Shown: piece after piece, positions 24,079 through 32,113 of the stretch | Position numbering within the stretch: the first letter of the stretch is position 1 | Layout of the letters: every line of letters starts with the position of its first letter | Assembly (NCBI RefSeq): GCF_014217685.1 | Contig: NZ_CP043653.1 | Location: forward strand, 3,228,419 to 3,292,418 | Direction: 5' to 3' | Source: Glaciihabitans sp. INWT7 | Lineage (GTDB): Bacteria > Actinomycetota > Actinomycetes > Actinomycetales > Microbacteriaceae | DNA length: 64,000 bases | Notes under the pieces: model-generated | Seen by the model: only the letters and a program-made list of their open reading frames with translations | What the model was told of the DNA's origin: nothing | Databases searched by the model: none | Position numbers and translations under genes: made by a program

Positions 24079-24837
24079 CTATTTCACCCCCGAGAAGATG
24101 GAGACGGCCTGCCCGGTGATCGCCGCGACGATCTGCGGAAGGGCCGCGAAGACGAACACACCGAGAGACAGGGTGATGAAGATCTTGAGCGGGAAGCCGA
24201 GCGCGAAGGCGTTGAGCGCCGGAGCGACCCTGGTGAGCAGGCCGAGGCCGGCATCCGCGAGAAAGAGCACGACGATCAACGGTCCGGCGATCTGCACCGC
24301 CGACAGAAGCATCTGCCCGACGGCGAGGGTGATGGCGTGGATGGGGGCGGCCAGGTCGAGGGTGCCCGCCACCGGCAGCGCGTCGAAGCTGCGGGCGAGG
24401 CCGCCGATGATGAGCTGGTAGCCGCCGGAGGCGAAGAGCAGGGCGAGAGCCGTCATCTGGTACAGACGCGCGAACTGGGCGCCGTTGATCATCATCTGCG
24501 GGTCGAAGCCCTGGGCGAGCTGGAACCCGCCGAAGAGGTCGACCAGGTTGCCGGCCGACTGGATCGCCGAGAAGACGATCATCACGAGGAATCCGAGCAG
24601 GGCGCCCGTCACCAGTTCGACCAGCAGTCCGACGACGAACCCCGCCGTGTCGGGCGAGATGTAGCCGCTCGCGACCCGGGGCGAGACGGCCAGCGCGAGC
24701 CCGATGCCGAGCATGGCCTTGATGCGCAAGGGAAAGGCGTTGGTGGAGAACGGGGGTGCGATCACCAGGAAGGTCGTCATGCGCACCGAAGCGAGCATCA
24801 CCGCCTCGATCCACGGGAAGTTGAGGGTGAACGCCAT
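24079..24837 (-). CDS. fliR: Flagellar export protein FliR
   Basis: Export gate subunit forming the helical pore with FliP and FliQ. 252 residues from the ATG at 24837 (MAFTLNFPWIEAVMLASVRMTTFLV), with six hydrophobic segments and the conserved AGNLVDLFGGFQLAQGFDPQ loop (about 93-112). The longer in-frame start would run into fliQ. It begins one base after the fliQ stop, so translation is coupled. Confidence 0.95.
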   Translation of the reverse strand: MAFTLNFPWIEAVMLASVRMTTFLVIAPPFSTNAFPLRIKAMLGIGLALAVSPRVASGYISPDTAGFVVGLLVELVTGALLGFLVMIVFSAIQSAGNLVDLFGGFQLAQGFDPQMMINGAQFARLYQMTALALLFASGGYQLIIGGLARSFDALPVAGTLDLAAPIHAITLAVGQMLLSAVQIAGPLIVVLFLADAGLGLLTRVAPALNAFALGFPLKIFITLSLGVFVFAALPQIVAAITGQAVSIFSGVK

Positions 24838-24838
24838 C

Positions 24839-25114
24839 TCAACCCCCGCCGAGGAGCGTGGGGATCTTCTCGAACAGCCCATGGGTGAACGCGACGAGCT
24901 CGGAGATCATCCACTGGCCAGACACGATGAGGGCCACCGAGACGGCGATCGCTTTCGGCACGAACGAGAGCGTGACCTCCTGGATCTGGGTGATCGACTG
25001 GAGGAGGGAGATGGCGAATCCGACGACGAGGGCGGTGACCAGGATGGGCGCGGAGAGCTTCGCGGCGATGAGCAGACCCTGCAGCGCGACATCCATGACG
25101 GCGTTCTGGTTCAT
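24839..25114 (-). CDS. fliQ: Flagellar export protein FliQ
   Basis: 91 residues with two membrane helices (LIAAKLSAPILVTALVVGFA and AIAVSVALIVSGQWMISELV) around the conserved SLLQSITQIQEVTLSFVPK loop. Full family length. The ATG overlaps the fliP stop as ATGA. Confidence 0.96.
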   Translation of the reverse strand: MNQNAVMDVALQGLLIAAKLSAPILVTALVVGFAISLLQSITQIQEVTLSFVPKAIAVSVALIVSGQWMISELVAFTHGLFEKIPTLLGGG

Positions 25115-25998
25115 GAGCTTCCCCGATAACTGCTGATCAGCGTCGTGATGATGAGACCCCAGCCGTCCACGAGCACGAACAGCAGGATCTTGAACGGAAG
25201 CGAGATCATGACGGGCGGCAGCATCATCATGCCCATCGACATCAGGGCGGCCGAGACGACGAGGTCGATCACCAGGAACGGGACGAAGATGACGAAACCG
25301 ATGATGAATGCGGCGCGGAGCTCGGAGATCATGAAGGCCGGGATGAGCGTGGGGAGGGATACCGACGAGGGGTCCTTCGGGTTGGGAAGCCCGGCCGCGC
25401 GGGTCATGAGGGCCAGGTCCTCCTCTCGAGTGTGGGCGAGCATGAAGGTGCGCAGCGGCTTCGTCGCCAGGTCGATCGCCTGGGTGAAGTCGATGTGGCC
25501 GTTGAGGTATGGCTGAAGCGCGTGGGTGTTGATGTCGGTGATCACCGGCGCCATGATGAAGAGGCTGAGGAAGAGGGCGAGCCCGGCGAGCACCTGGTTC
25601 GGCGGGATGGAGGGCAGCGCGAGGGCGTTGCGCGCCATGGCGAGCACCACGAAGATCTTGGTGAACGAGGTCATCATCAGCAGCAGCGCCGGGGCCACCG
25701 ACAGCAGCGTGATGCCGACGAGGGTCACGATCGCGGACGAGGGCGTGCCATCCGGTCCGTTGATGTCGACGGAGAGGCCGCCGGGGTTGGTCGGGGCGAC
25801 CGGCGGCGTGGGGGCGTCCACCGTGGGAACCGCTGCGTGGCTCGCGGTGCCCGTCATGAGGATCAGCGCCGCGGCGACCACGAGCACGAGAAGGGCGATC
25901 ACGACGATGCGAGCGGCCGGGCCGCTCCAGAAGCGTGCACTGAGCGAGTGGCGAGTGCCGAGCGGTTCGCGCACGCTCACCGTGGCCTGCCCGGTCAC
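25111..25998 (-). CDS. fliP: Flagellar export protein FliP
   Basis: Core pore subunit of the export gate. 295 residues from GTG 25998, which overlaps the fliO stop as GTGA. The N-terminus has a cleavable-looking hydrophobic stretch ending SHAAVP (about 54). The FliP signature MTSFTKIFVVLAMARNALAL and NQVLAGLALFLSLF follow, with further helices at LRAAFIIGFVIFVPFLVIDL and the C-terminus. A much longer upstream frame overlaps fliO and is discounted. Confidence 0.95.
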   Translation of the reverse strand: MTGQATVSVREPLGTRHSLSARFWSGPAARIVVIALLVLVVAAALILMTGTASHAAVPTVDAPTPPVAPTNPGGLSVDINGPDGTPSSAIVTLVGITLLSVAPALLLMMTSFTKIFVVLAMARNALALPSIPPNQVLAGLALFLSLFIMAPVITDINTHALQPYLNGHIDFTQAIDLATKPLRTFMLAHTREEDLALMTRAAGLPNPKDPSSVSLPTLIPAFMISELRAAFIIGFVIFVPFLVIDLVVSAALMSMGMMMLPPVMISLPFKILLFVLVDGWGLIITTLISSYRGSS

Positions 25999-26453
25999 CG
26001 TGAGGAGCGCAAGGCGACGGCCGCGCGCTTCCAGGTAGCGAGGGACAGGATCGAACCGTCGAGCGCGCCTGCCCGGCGCGGCATGCCCGTGCGCGGGTCG
26101 AACTGCTGGGGGAACGGGATGGGCGTCGCGACGGGCTTGCGCGCGCTCGGCGTCGACTCGGCCTCGCTCAACGCCGATTCGAAGGCGGCGGCGGTGTCGA
26201 GCACGGGCAGCTCGTTGGCGTCGAGCACGGTCACGGAGTGCTCGGTGACCCCGAGGAGGAATCGCTTGCCCTCCACGTCGATCACGACGACGGATGCCTT
26301 CTGGGCGAGCCCCTGTCGGGTGACCACGTTCACGAGTTTCGTCGCGCGGGTCGAGCGGGTCCCCTTCGTGATGCGTCGCTGCAGAAACCACAGCAGCCCC
26401 ACCACAGCGGCGAGGGAGAGCAGTACGCGCAACGCGACGAAGAGGGTGTCCAT
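25995..26453 (-). CDS. fliO: Flagellar assembly protein FliO
   Basis: 152 residues. One N-terminal membrane helix (TLFVALRVLLSLAAVVGLLW, 3-22) is followed by a cytoplasmic domain (TKLVNVVTRQGLAQKASVVVIDVEGKRFLLGVTEHSVTVL), which matches FliO. It assists FliP assembly. Its C-terminal 50 residues are variable. It lies 2 bp after fliN and overlaps fliP by 4 bp. Confidence 0.9.
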   Translation of the reverse strand: MDTLFVALRVLLSLAAVVGLLWFLQRRITKGTRSTRATKLVNVVTRQGLAQKASVVVIDVEGKRFLLGVTEHSVTVLDANELPVLDTAAAFESALSEAESTPSARKPVATPIPFPQQFDPRTGMPRRAGALDGSILSLATWKRAAVALRSSR

Positions 26454-26455
26454 CG

Positions 26456-27157
26456 TTAGCCCAGGCCCTCGGCGACGTCGAGGATCTGGGTGATGCGAAC
26501 GGCGTAGTCCTGGTCGACGACCACGATCTCGCCGTGGGCGATCAACCGGCCGTTGAGCAGCACGTCGGCCGGCGCACCGGCGGAGCGATCGAGTTCGATC
26601 ACGGCACCGGGCTCCAGCCCGAGCACGTCGCGCACCGACATGCGGGTGCGGCCGATCTCCACGGTGAGCGCCATTTCGACGTTGTTGATGCGGCTGAGGT
26701 TGTTCACGAGCGACTCCTGCGAGATGGGGGTGGCGCCGGCGAGGGTCTCGCGCACACGGATGGCGAACCAGCCGGCTGCGCTTCCGCCGGTGGAGAGGGC
26801 GAAGACCTCGGTGGCCGGGTCGGTGAAGAGCGCGGTGGCGTCATCCACCCGGGAGTCCCCCAGCACACCGGAACCGAGCGTGCCGGCCGCGGCATCGAGT
26901 GCCGGGCGCAGTACGTCGACGACCGAGACCAGCTGGGAGTCCGCGACCGCGGCATCCGTAGTCTCGATCGGGTCGAGGAAGACGATAGCGAGATCCGCCG
27001 AGGTCTCCCCGACGAAGGAGGCGACCACCGCGGTGTCGAAGGGGCCGGTCGGCACCCCCTGGATCGCGATGGCCTCGAGGATCGCGGTGCTCGGAAGCAG
27101 TCGCGCGAGCGCTTCCGCCGCCGCGGCGCGGGGATCGATGACTGTGGACTTCTTCAC
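26456..27157 (-). CDS. fliN: Flagellar motor switch protein FliN (FliN/FliY type)
   Basis: C-ring subunit. The C-terminal SpoA domain (about 153-233: NNVEMALTVEIGRTRMSVRDVLGLEPGAVIELDRSAGAPADVLLNGRLIAHGEIVVVDQDYAVRI, in parts) is typical. At 233 residues it is longer than enteric FliN (about 137) and shorter than Bacillus FliY (about 378). The first 145 residues look like a single CheC-like module (VVASFVGETSADLAIVFLDP) without the CheC phosphatase motif. It overlaps the fliM stop by 4 bp. Confidence 0.92.
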   Translation of the reverse strand: MKKSTVIDPRAAAAEALARLLPSTAILEAIAIQGVPTGPFDTAVVASFVGETSADLAIVFLDPIETTDAAVADSQLVSVVDVLRPALDAAAGTLGSGVLGDSRVDDATALFTDPATEVFALSTGGSAAGWFAIRVRETLAGATPISQESLVNNLSRINNVEMALTVEIGRTRMSVRDVLGLEPGAVIELDRSAGAPADVLLNGRLIAHGEIVVVDQDYAVRITQILDVAEGLG

Positions 27158-28077
27158 TGGTTGGCCCTTTCGGTGGTGCTGTCCGTGGCTTCGACGACCA
27201 CGCAGGCGAGTCGAGCGCCGTTCGCTCCGACGGCGGCGCGAGCGAGCGTCTCGCCGTCGACGGTGAGGTTGAGTGGGCGGTGCTGGGGATGCGGGATGGT
27301 GAGCAGGTCACCGACCGCGAGCCCGAGCACTCGGCTCGGCTTCACGAACACCGGGTTGAGGCTCAGCGCGACCTCGACCGGCACCCAGCCCAGCTGGGAT
27401 GCGACCTGGTCACGGGTGTTGCCCGTCGCCGCAAGAACCGCGGGCTGCCCGAGCTGGGGAAGCAGTGCGGGAGCCGGGATGGCGAGGGTCGCGATCGTCG
27501 AGCTGTCGCCGACCCGGATCGCGAAGGTCGCCACGATCATCAGGTCCGCCGTCGCGGCGGCCTGGGCGAACTGCGAGTTGTACTGGATCGTGTCGATGGA
27601 GATCGCGGTCTCGAGCAGGGGACCGAGGGAGTACCGGAGGTCTTCGAGTGCGTCGTCGAAGAGGCGGCGCACGAGAGCCTGCTCGATCTGGGTGAACTTG
27701 CGCTCCGGCACGATCTGGGCCGCGTTGCTCCCGAGCATGTAGGAGACCCAGGTGAGGGCGGCCGCGGCGGGGAACTGGATCACCGCGCGGGCATCCATCC
27801 CCTCGAGATTGCAGAGGATCATCGCGGTGGTGGCGGGCAGCGAGGAGGCGTACTCGTCGTAAGTCTCCATGATGATCTGTTCGCAGGTGACCTGCGAGAC
27901 CACGCGCACCTTGGCGGTGAGCTGGGTGCCCCACTGTCGGGCGAAGGTCTCGAGCGCGAGCTCGAGCACCCGGGAGTGCTCTCGGGCGAGAGTGGTGGGT
28001 CGGCGGAAGTCATAGGGCTCCACCGCCGGGCCCGATCTTGCGGGCACGCCGATAGAAATCTGTTCCTGGACCGTCAC
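27154..28077 (-). CDS. fliM: Flagellar motor switch protein FliM
   Basis: C-ring rotor protein, 307 residues from GTG 28077 (VTVQEQISIGVPARSGP). The middle CheC-like domain (about 40-215) includes EQIIMETYDEYASSLPATTAMILCNL and RLFDDALEDLRYSLGPLL. The C-terminal SpoA domain ends near 300 (GWVPVEVALSLNPVFVKPSRVLGLAVGDLLTI). The usual N-terminal CheY-binding peptide (EIDALL-like) is not present in this or the upstream frame. The start lies only a few bases downstream of a sigma-28-like promoter in the motB stop region, so a nearly leaderless transcript is possible. Confidence 0.93.
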   Translation of the reverse strand: MTVQEQISIGVPARSGPAVEPYDFRRPTTLAREHSRVLELALETFARQWGTQLTAKVRVVSQVTCEQIIMETYDEYASSLPATTAMILCNLEGMDARAVIQFPAAAALTWVSYMLGSNAAQIVPERKFTQIEQALVRRLFDDALEDLRYSLGPLLETAISIDTIQYNSQFAQAAATADLMIVATFAIRVGDSSTIATLAIPAPALLPQLGQPAVLAATGNTRDQVASQLGWVPVEVALSLNPVFVKPSRVLGLAVGDLLTIPHPQHRPLNLTVDGETLARAAVGANGARLACVVVEATDSTTERANQ

Positions 28078-28085
28078 ACAGGGCA

Positions 28086-28112
28086 CTATCGGCCGGAGGC
28101 GCCTGCCGGTAA
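28086..28112 (-). promoter_or_regulatory. Sigma-28-like promoter candidate before fliM
   Basis: TTAC (28112-28109), 15-base spacer, GCCGATAG (28093-28086) on the minus strand, inside the last codons of motB; the TAG of the -10 box is the motB stop. Same form as the other flagellar promoters here, but its coding position makes chance a stronger alternative. Confidence 0.4.
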
Positions 28113-29054
28113 GAGGATCAGGGGCACGGAATTCGTGACGACCGGTACCCACGAGGCCGGGCTGGCTGCCGCGGTGACGACCGGGGCATCCGGCGGCGGG
28201 CCGCCCGGGATCTTTCCGGACACCACGTCGGGGATGAGCGCCCGCACCGCTTCCGAGGCATTCGAGAGGGCGATGATGTCGACCCGCCGGTTCTGCGCGT
28301 AATCGGCAAGGGTCGTTCCGAGCGCGATCGGCCGCGACGAGCCGTAGCCCACGGCACCGATCTTCGCCGCGGGGACCCCGCCGCTCTCCACCATCCGGCG
28401 CAGCACCGAGACGGCACGGCCGGAGGAGAGCTCCCAGTTCGTGGGGTACGGGGGCAGCGTCGCGCGGCTGTCGGCGTGACCTTCGACCGCGATGTCCTGG
28501 CCGGAAGGCGACAGCACCCGCGCGATGTCGTCGAGCACCTGCGGCGCCGAGCCCTGAAGCACCGTGCTGTTCGGAGCGAAAAAGGCCTGCTGGTCGACGA
28601 GGCGGATCGTGAGCCCCCGCTGGTCGATCGTGTACTGCACGGTTCCCTGCAGCCCCTGCACGGCGAGACTCGCGCTCACCTTGGCCTGGAGATCCTTGAT
28701 CTTGTCGACCTCCACGATCGCTGCCGCCGTGGCGGCCGCCTTCGCTGCGGCGGCGGCGGTCGCCGCAGCCGTCTGGGGGCCCGCGCCGAAGTTCTCGCCC
28801 GTCTTGCTCGCCTTCGTCGGATCGATGATCGTGCCCTTGGCGGTATCGAGCTTTCCGATATCGGTCTGGCCGAATCCGGTGGCCAGCGAGTTCCGCAGCA
28901 GGTCGAACTTCTTCGCGTCGACGGTCGACATCGCGAACAGCACGATGAACATGCACATCAGGACGGTGACCATGTCCATGTACGAGGCCATCCAGCGCTC
29001 ATCCGGTCCGTGTTCCTCGTGCTCCTCCGCGTGCTTCTTGCGCCCCTTGCTCAT
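28086..29054 (-). CDS. motB: Flagellar stator protein MotB
   Basis: 322 residues. The single membrane helix carries the proton-binding Asp27 (ASYMDMVTVLMCMFIVLFAMS). After an Ala-rich, coiled-coil-like linker (about 90-120), the OmpA-like peptidoglycan-binding domain runs 150-285 (AVEGHADSRATLPPYP, NWELSSGRAVSVLRRM, NRRVDIIALS). The Pro-rich tail is longer than usual. A plain Asp-type motif favours protons over sodium as coupling ion (inference). It starts 7 bp after motA. Confidence 0.95.
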   Translation of the reverse strand: MSKGRKKHAEEHEEHGPDERWMASYMDMVTVLMCMFIVLFAMSTVDAKKFDLLRNSLATGFGQTDIGKLDTAKGTIIDPTKASKTGENFGAGPQTAAATAAAAAKAAATAAAIVEVDKIKDLQAKVSASLAVQGLQGTVQYTIDQRGLTIRLVDQQAFFAPNSTVLQGSAPQVLDDIARVLSPSGQDIAVEGHADSRATLPPYPTNWELSSGRAVSVLRRMVESGGVPAAKIGAVGYGSSRPIALGTTLADYAQNRRVDIIALSNASEAVRALIPDVVSGKIPGGPPPDAPVVTAAASPASWVPVVTNSVPLILLPAGASGR

Positions 29055-29060
29055 GGTCGG

Positions 29061-29882
29061 CTACGCCGCTTTCGCCTTGTCGGCGGCCTTGTCGCCGGAC
29101 TTGCCGCCGGACTTCTCGTTCGCGGCCTTGCCCAACTGCTCGGCCGGCACCATCGCGCGCAGGCGTTCGGCGAGGAGTCGGGGCTGGCTGCCCTCCTGCA
29201 CGGCGAGCACGCCCTCCATGATCAGCGTCATCCGCTCCCCCTCGAGGTCGGCAAGGCGACGCAGGCGGGTGCCGATCGGCAGCCAGAGGAAGTTGGCCGA
29301 GAGGAGCCCCCAGAGGGTGGCGACGAAGGCCGCGGCGATGAGCGGCCCGAGCTTGCCCGGCGTCGACAGGTTCTCGAGCACGTGGGTGAGCGAGACGACG
29401 GTGCCGATGATGCCCACCGTGGGGGCGTAGCCGCCGAGACTGAGGAAGAACTTGGATGCCGTGCGGTCGGATCGGGTCTTCGTGGCGATCTCGTCTTCGA
29501 GCGACATGCGCAGGTCTTCGCCGTCCGCGCCATCCGCGATGCTCTGCAGCGCTCCGCGCAGGAACGGGTCATCCACCTTCTCGGCTTCCTGCTCGAGCGA
29601 GAGCAGTCCTTCCTTCCGCGCCTTCTCGGCGATCTCGACCAGGCGGTCGATCACCACCTGAGGCTTCTGGGTCTTGCCCGTGAAGGCCCGCGGCACCGCT
29701 TTGACCGAGAGGAGCAGGTCTTTGATCGTGCCGCCGGCGATGCCGACGGCGATCGTCGCCCCGAACACCAGCACCATCGGTGCCGGAAGCAGGATGGCGC
29801 TCACATTGGAGCCTTCGAGCGTGAGCATCGCGAAGAGGGCCCCGAAGGCCGTCAGGATGCCGATGATCGTCGCGAGGTCCAT
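29061..29882 (-). CDS. motA: Flagellar stator protein MotA
   Basis: 273 residues, four membrane helices: N-terminal pair (IIGILTAFGALFAMLTLEG; LLPAPMVLVFGATIAVGIAG), a cytoplasmic loop with charged residues for rotor contact (KARKEGLLSLEQEAEKVDDPFLRGAL), then GGYAPTVGIIGTVVSLTHVLENL and AAAFVATLWGLLSANFLWLPI. It has a lysine/alanine-rich tail. Its ATG overlaps the last base of the flbD stop. Confidence 0.96.
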   Translation of the reverse strand: MDLATIIGILTAFGALFAMLTLEGSNVSAILLPAPMVLVFGATIAVGIAGGTIKDLLLSVKAVPRAFTGKTQKPQVVIDRLVEIAEKARKEGLLSLEQEAEKVDDPFLRGALQSIADGADGEDLRMSLEDEIATKTRSDRTASKFFLSLGGYAPTVGIIGTVVSLTHVLENLSTPGKLGPLIAAAFVATLWGLLSANFLWLPIGTRLRRLADLEGERMTLIMEGVLAVQEGSQPRLLAERLRAMVPAEQLGKAANEKSGGKSGDKAADKAKAA

Positions 29883-30169
29883 CAGATCTTCCTCGGTCGC
29901 AGCGGTACGGGATTGTCGGTGTCGTCGTCGTTCTCGACCAGCTCGAGCGAGCGCTGCTGGTGTCCGCTCGCCGAGAGTTCATGGGTGAGGGCGATCACCG
30001 TCGCGCGATAGCGGGAGATGCGCTCGATCACCTCGGACATCGACTCCGTGACGATGTACTTCGCACCATCGACCATGATCAGCGTGGTGTCGGGATTGGC
30101 GGTGATGCGCTCGATGAGATCAGGGTTTATCGCAAAATGGCTGTCGTTGAGCCGCGTAACTACGATCAT
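29882..30169 (-). CDS. flbD: Flagellar FlbD family protein
   Basis: 95 residues from the ATG at 30169 (MIVVTRLNDSHFAINPDLIERI), a clear FlbD/Swarming motility family start: TANPDTTLIMVDGAKYIVTES, EVIERISRYRA. Relatives have 60-80 residues; the extra tail is acidic (ENDDDTDNPVP). Its position before motA-motB is conserved in Gram-positive flagellar loci. Its biochemical role is unknown. It is the first gene of the leftward operon running to csrA. Confidence 0.88.
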   Translation of the reverse strand: MIVVTRLNDSHFAINPDLIERITANPDTTLIMVDGAKYIVTESMSEVIERISRYRATVIALTHELSASGHQQRSLELVENDDDTDNPVPLRPRKI

Positions 30170-30222
30170 GAGCGCATCCCTGCTGGTGGTGAAACCGGTC
30201 CATCCTGGTCCGTTACTGGGCA

Positions 30223-30249
30223 CTATCGGCCGGGGCGGGGATCCCGTTA
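30223..30249 (-). promoter_or_regulatory. Sigma-28-like promoter of flbD-motA-...-csrA operon
   Basis: TAAC (30249-30246), 15-base spacer, GCCGATAG (30230-30223) on the minus strand, about 55 bp before the flbD ATG. It matches the flagellar sigma-28 -10 box GCCGATA and -35 TAA, and is nearly identical in form to those before flgB and fliC. Confidence 0.75.
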
Positions 30250-30403
30250 GCGGATGTCCTGGTTGGTAGATGCTGGGGTGCCGGGACGTCGCGGTGCCGG
30301 GCTGTCGTGGCGATCCGTCGCCCACTTTTTCCGCCGAGCACGTCCCAGGCACGCTGCGGCGGACCCGCGATGCCGGTCGGGCGGCGCCTAGAGGCGGAAC
30401 GCC

Positions 30404-30436
30404 GAACGCCCCCGACCTGCGTGGCCGGGGGCGTTC
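30404..30436 (-). terminator. Strong hairpin after flgE
   Basis: GAACGCCCCCG (30404-30414) and CGGGGGCGTTC (30426-30436) form a perfect 11-bp stem with an 11-base loop, 18 bp past the flgE stop. It ends the flgB-flgE operon just before the next promoter. No clear T tract. Confidence 0.8.
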
Positions 30437-30453
30437 TAGCTCTTCTGAGTCGA

Positions 30454-31626
30454 CTAGCGCTTGAGGTTGGTGAGCTCCTGCAAGACCTCGTCGGAGGTGG
30501 TGATGATGCGGGCGTTCGCCTGGAAGCCGCGCTGGGCGACGATCAGGTTGGTGAACTCCTGCGAGAGGTCCACGTTCGACATCTCAAGCGCGCCGGCCTG
30601 CAGCGTGCCGAGGCTGCCCGATCCGGGAGCTCCGAGGCTGGCATTGCCCGAGTTGAAGGTGGCCTTGTAGCCGGAGGAGCCGGCCTTCTCGAGGCCGCCG
30701 GGGTTGGAGAAGGTCGCGAGCACGATGCGCGCAATGGCCTGGGATGCCCCGTTGCTGAAGGATCCGACGAGTGTGCCGTCCTTCGAGAGCGTGTACGACT
30801 TGAGAGTGCCGGCGGCGCGGCCGTTCTGGTCGGAGACCGCAACGGTCGTGAGCCCGGCGAACCCAGTGAGCTTCGACATGTCCACCGCGATGCCACCGAT
30901 GGTCATGGTGCCCGCCGAGGTCTGCGCCCCGGAGGCGAAGGTGAGTGCTGCGGTGCCGGTGGATCCGTTGGGGTCGGTGCCCGCGACATCCCAGCCGGCA
31001 GCGGTCTTGGTGAAGTTGAGCGAGACGGTGCGTGCGCCGCCGGTGGCGTCGTAGACCTGCACGTCGCGCACCAGCGCGGTGCCGACGGCGGCGTCGCCGG
31101 GGAGGTTGCCGGAGAGGGTGCTCGAGGTGGTGACGACCGCCGGGGCGACGATACCGAGGGGAAGGGTGATGTCGCTGACCGCTCCCCCGTCGGCGACGAC
31201 GCCATTGGTGGCGGTGTAGCCCTGCACGATGGATCCGTCCGGAGTGACCAGGCGACCGGCGCCGTCGAAGTCGAACGACCCGGCGCGGGTGTACTGGGTC
31301 TGGTTTCCCGTCTTGGTGACGAAGAAGCCGTCGCCAGAGATCATCATGTCGGTCGCGCGCCCGGTGGACTGCGCAGATCCCTGCGAGAAGTTGGTGGAGA
31401 TGCCCGCGACGCGCACGCCGAGGCCGACCTGCGCCGGGTTGGTGCCACCGATCTGCTCCTGGGGGCCGCCCGCCCCCTGCGTGAGCTGCGAGAGGGTGTC
31501 CTGGAACTGGGTGGCCGAGGACTTGAACGCCGTGGTGTTCACATTGGCGATGTTGTTGCCGGTGACGTCGAGCATGGTCTGGTGCGAGCGGAGTCCGGAG
31601 ATCCCGGAATACAGTGAACGAAGCAT
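30454..31626 (-). CDS. flgE: Flagellar hook protein FlgE
   Basis: 390 residues. The N-terminal rod/hook motif is MLRSLYSGISGLRSHQTMLDVTGNNIANVNTTAFKSS and the C-terminal coiled-coil is VDLSQEFTNLIVAQRGFQANARIITTSDEVLQEL. The middle FlgE domain contains ITLPLGIVAPAVVTTSSTLSGNLPG. The length fits a hook protein rather than FlgG (about 260) or FlgF. Last gene of its operon, followed by a strong hairpin. Confidence 0.95.
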   Translation of the reverse strand: MLRSLYSGISGLRSHQTMLDVTGNNIANVNTTAFKSSATQFQDTLSQLTQGAGGPQEQIGGTNPAQVGLGVRVAGISTNFSQGSAQSTGRATDMMISGDGFFVTKTGNQTQYTRAGSFDFDGAGRLVTPDGSIVQGYTATNGVVADGGAVSDITLPLGIVAPAVVTTSSTLSGNLPGDAAVGTALVRDVQVYDATGGARTVSLNFTKTAAGWDVAGTDPNGSTGTAALTFASGAQTSAGTMTIGGIAVDMSKLTGFAGLTTVAVSDQNGRAAGTLKSYTLSKDGTLVGSFSNGASQAIARIVLATFSNPGGLEKAGSSGYKATFNSGNASLGAPGSGSLGTLQAGALEMSNVDLSQEFTNLIVAQRGFQANARIITTSDEVLQELTNLKR

Positions 31627-31657
31627 GAGGTGTTGCCTTTCGGTTTGAAGTGGTGGA

Positions 31658-32101
31658 TCAAGCGGACGTGCTGGTGATGCCAGAGATGGTGTCGAGTGCG
31701 ACGTCGACGCCGCCGATCTTCACCTGGGGAACGCTTCCGGCGAAGGAGACGCTCGAGGCGGTGCCGGTGTGGCTCACGCCCGCGGCATCCGAGTAGCTGA
31801 CCTGCTTGCCGACGATCGCCGCGGCGGCGATGCGCATCTGCAGCGAGAAGTCCTCCGTGCTCGTGGTGCTGAGCTCGGTCATCTTCTCCATCATCGACAG
31901 CTGGGTGGTCTGGGAGATCATCTGGTTGGTGTCCATCGGTGCGCTGGGGTCCTGGGTGCGCAGCTGGGTGACGAGCAGTTTCATGAACACCTCCGAGTCC
32001 ATGGTCTGCTTGGGGGCGCGGGTAGTGGATCCGCTGTAGATCCCGGATGCCGCGTCGGCCGCGGCCGTCGATACCGTGCCGGTGATTCCGTCGATTGCCA
32101 T
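31658..32101 (-). CDS. flgD: Flagellar hook-capping protein FlgD
   Basis: 147 residues, shorter than the usual 200-230. The conserved N-terminal part is complete: MDSEVFMKLLVTQLRTQDPSAPMDTNQMISQTTQLSMMEKMTEL. The remaining 70 residues hold a compact beta domain (AAAIVGKQVSYSDAAGVSHTGTASSVSF) lacking the FnIII/Tudor insert. It caps the growing hook during assembly. It lies 12 bp after fliK, before flgE. Confidence 0.92.
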   Translation of the reverse strand: MAIDGITGTVSTAAADAASGIYSGSTTRAPKQTMDSEVFMKLLVTQLRTQDPSAPMDTNQMISQTTQLSMMEKMTELSTTSTEDFSLQMRIAAAAIVGKQVSYSDAAGVSHTGTASSVSFAGSVPQVKIGGVDVALDTISGITSTSA

Positions 32102-32113
32102 GAATCTGCCTTC

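Noticed and set aside
22976-24814. 612-codon frame suggesting a larger FlhB
   Set aside because: The part before the ATG at 24076 overlaps fliR in another frame and has arginine/glycine-rich nonsense composition.
25111-26391. 426-codon frame suggesting a long FliP
   Set aside because: The first 130 codons run over fliO out of frame; GTG 25998 with the GTGA overlap is the sensible start.
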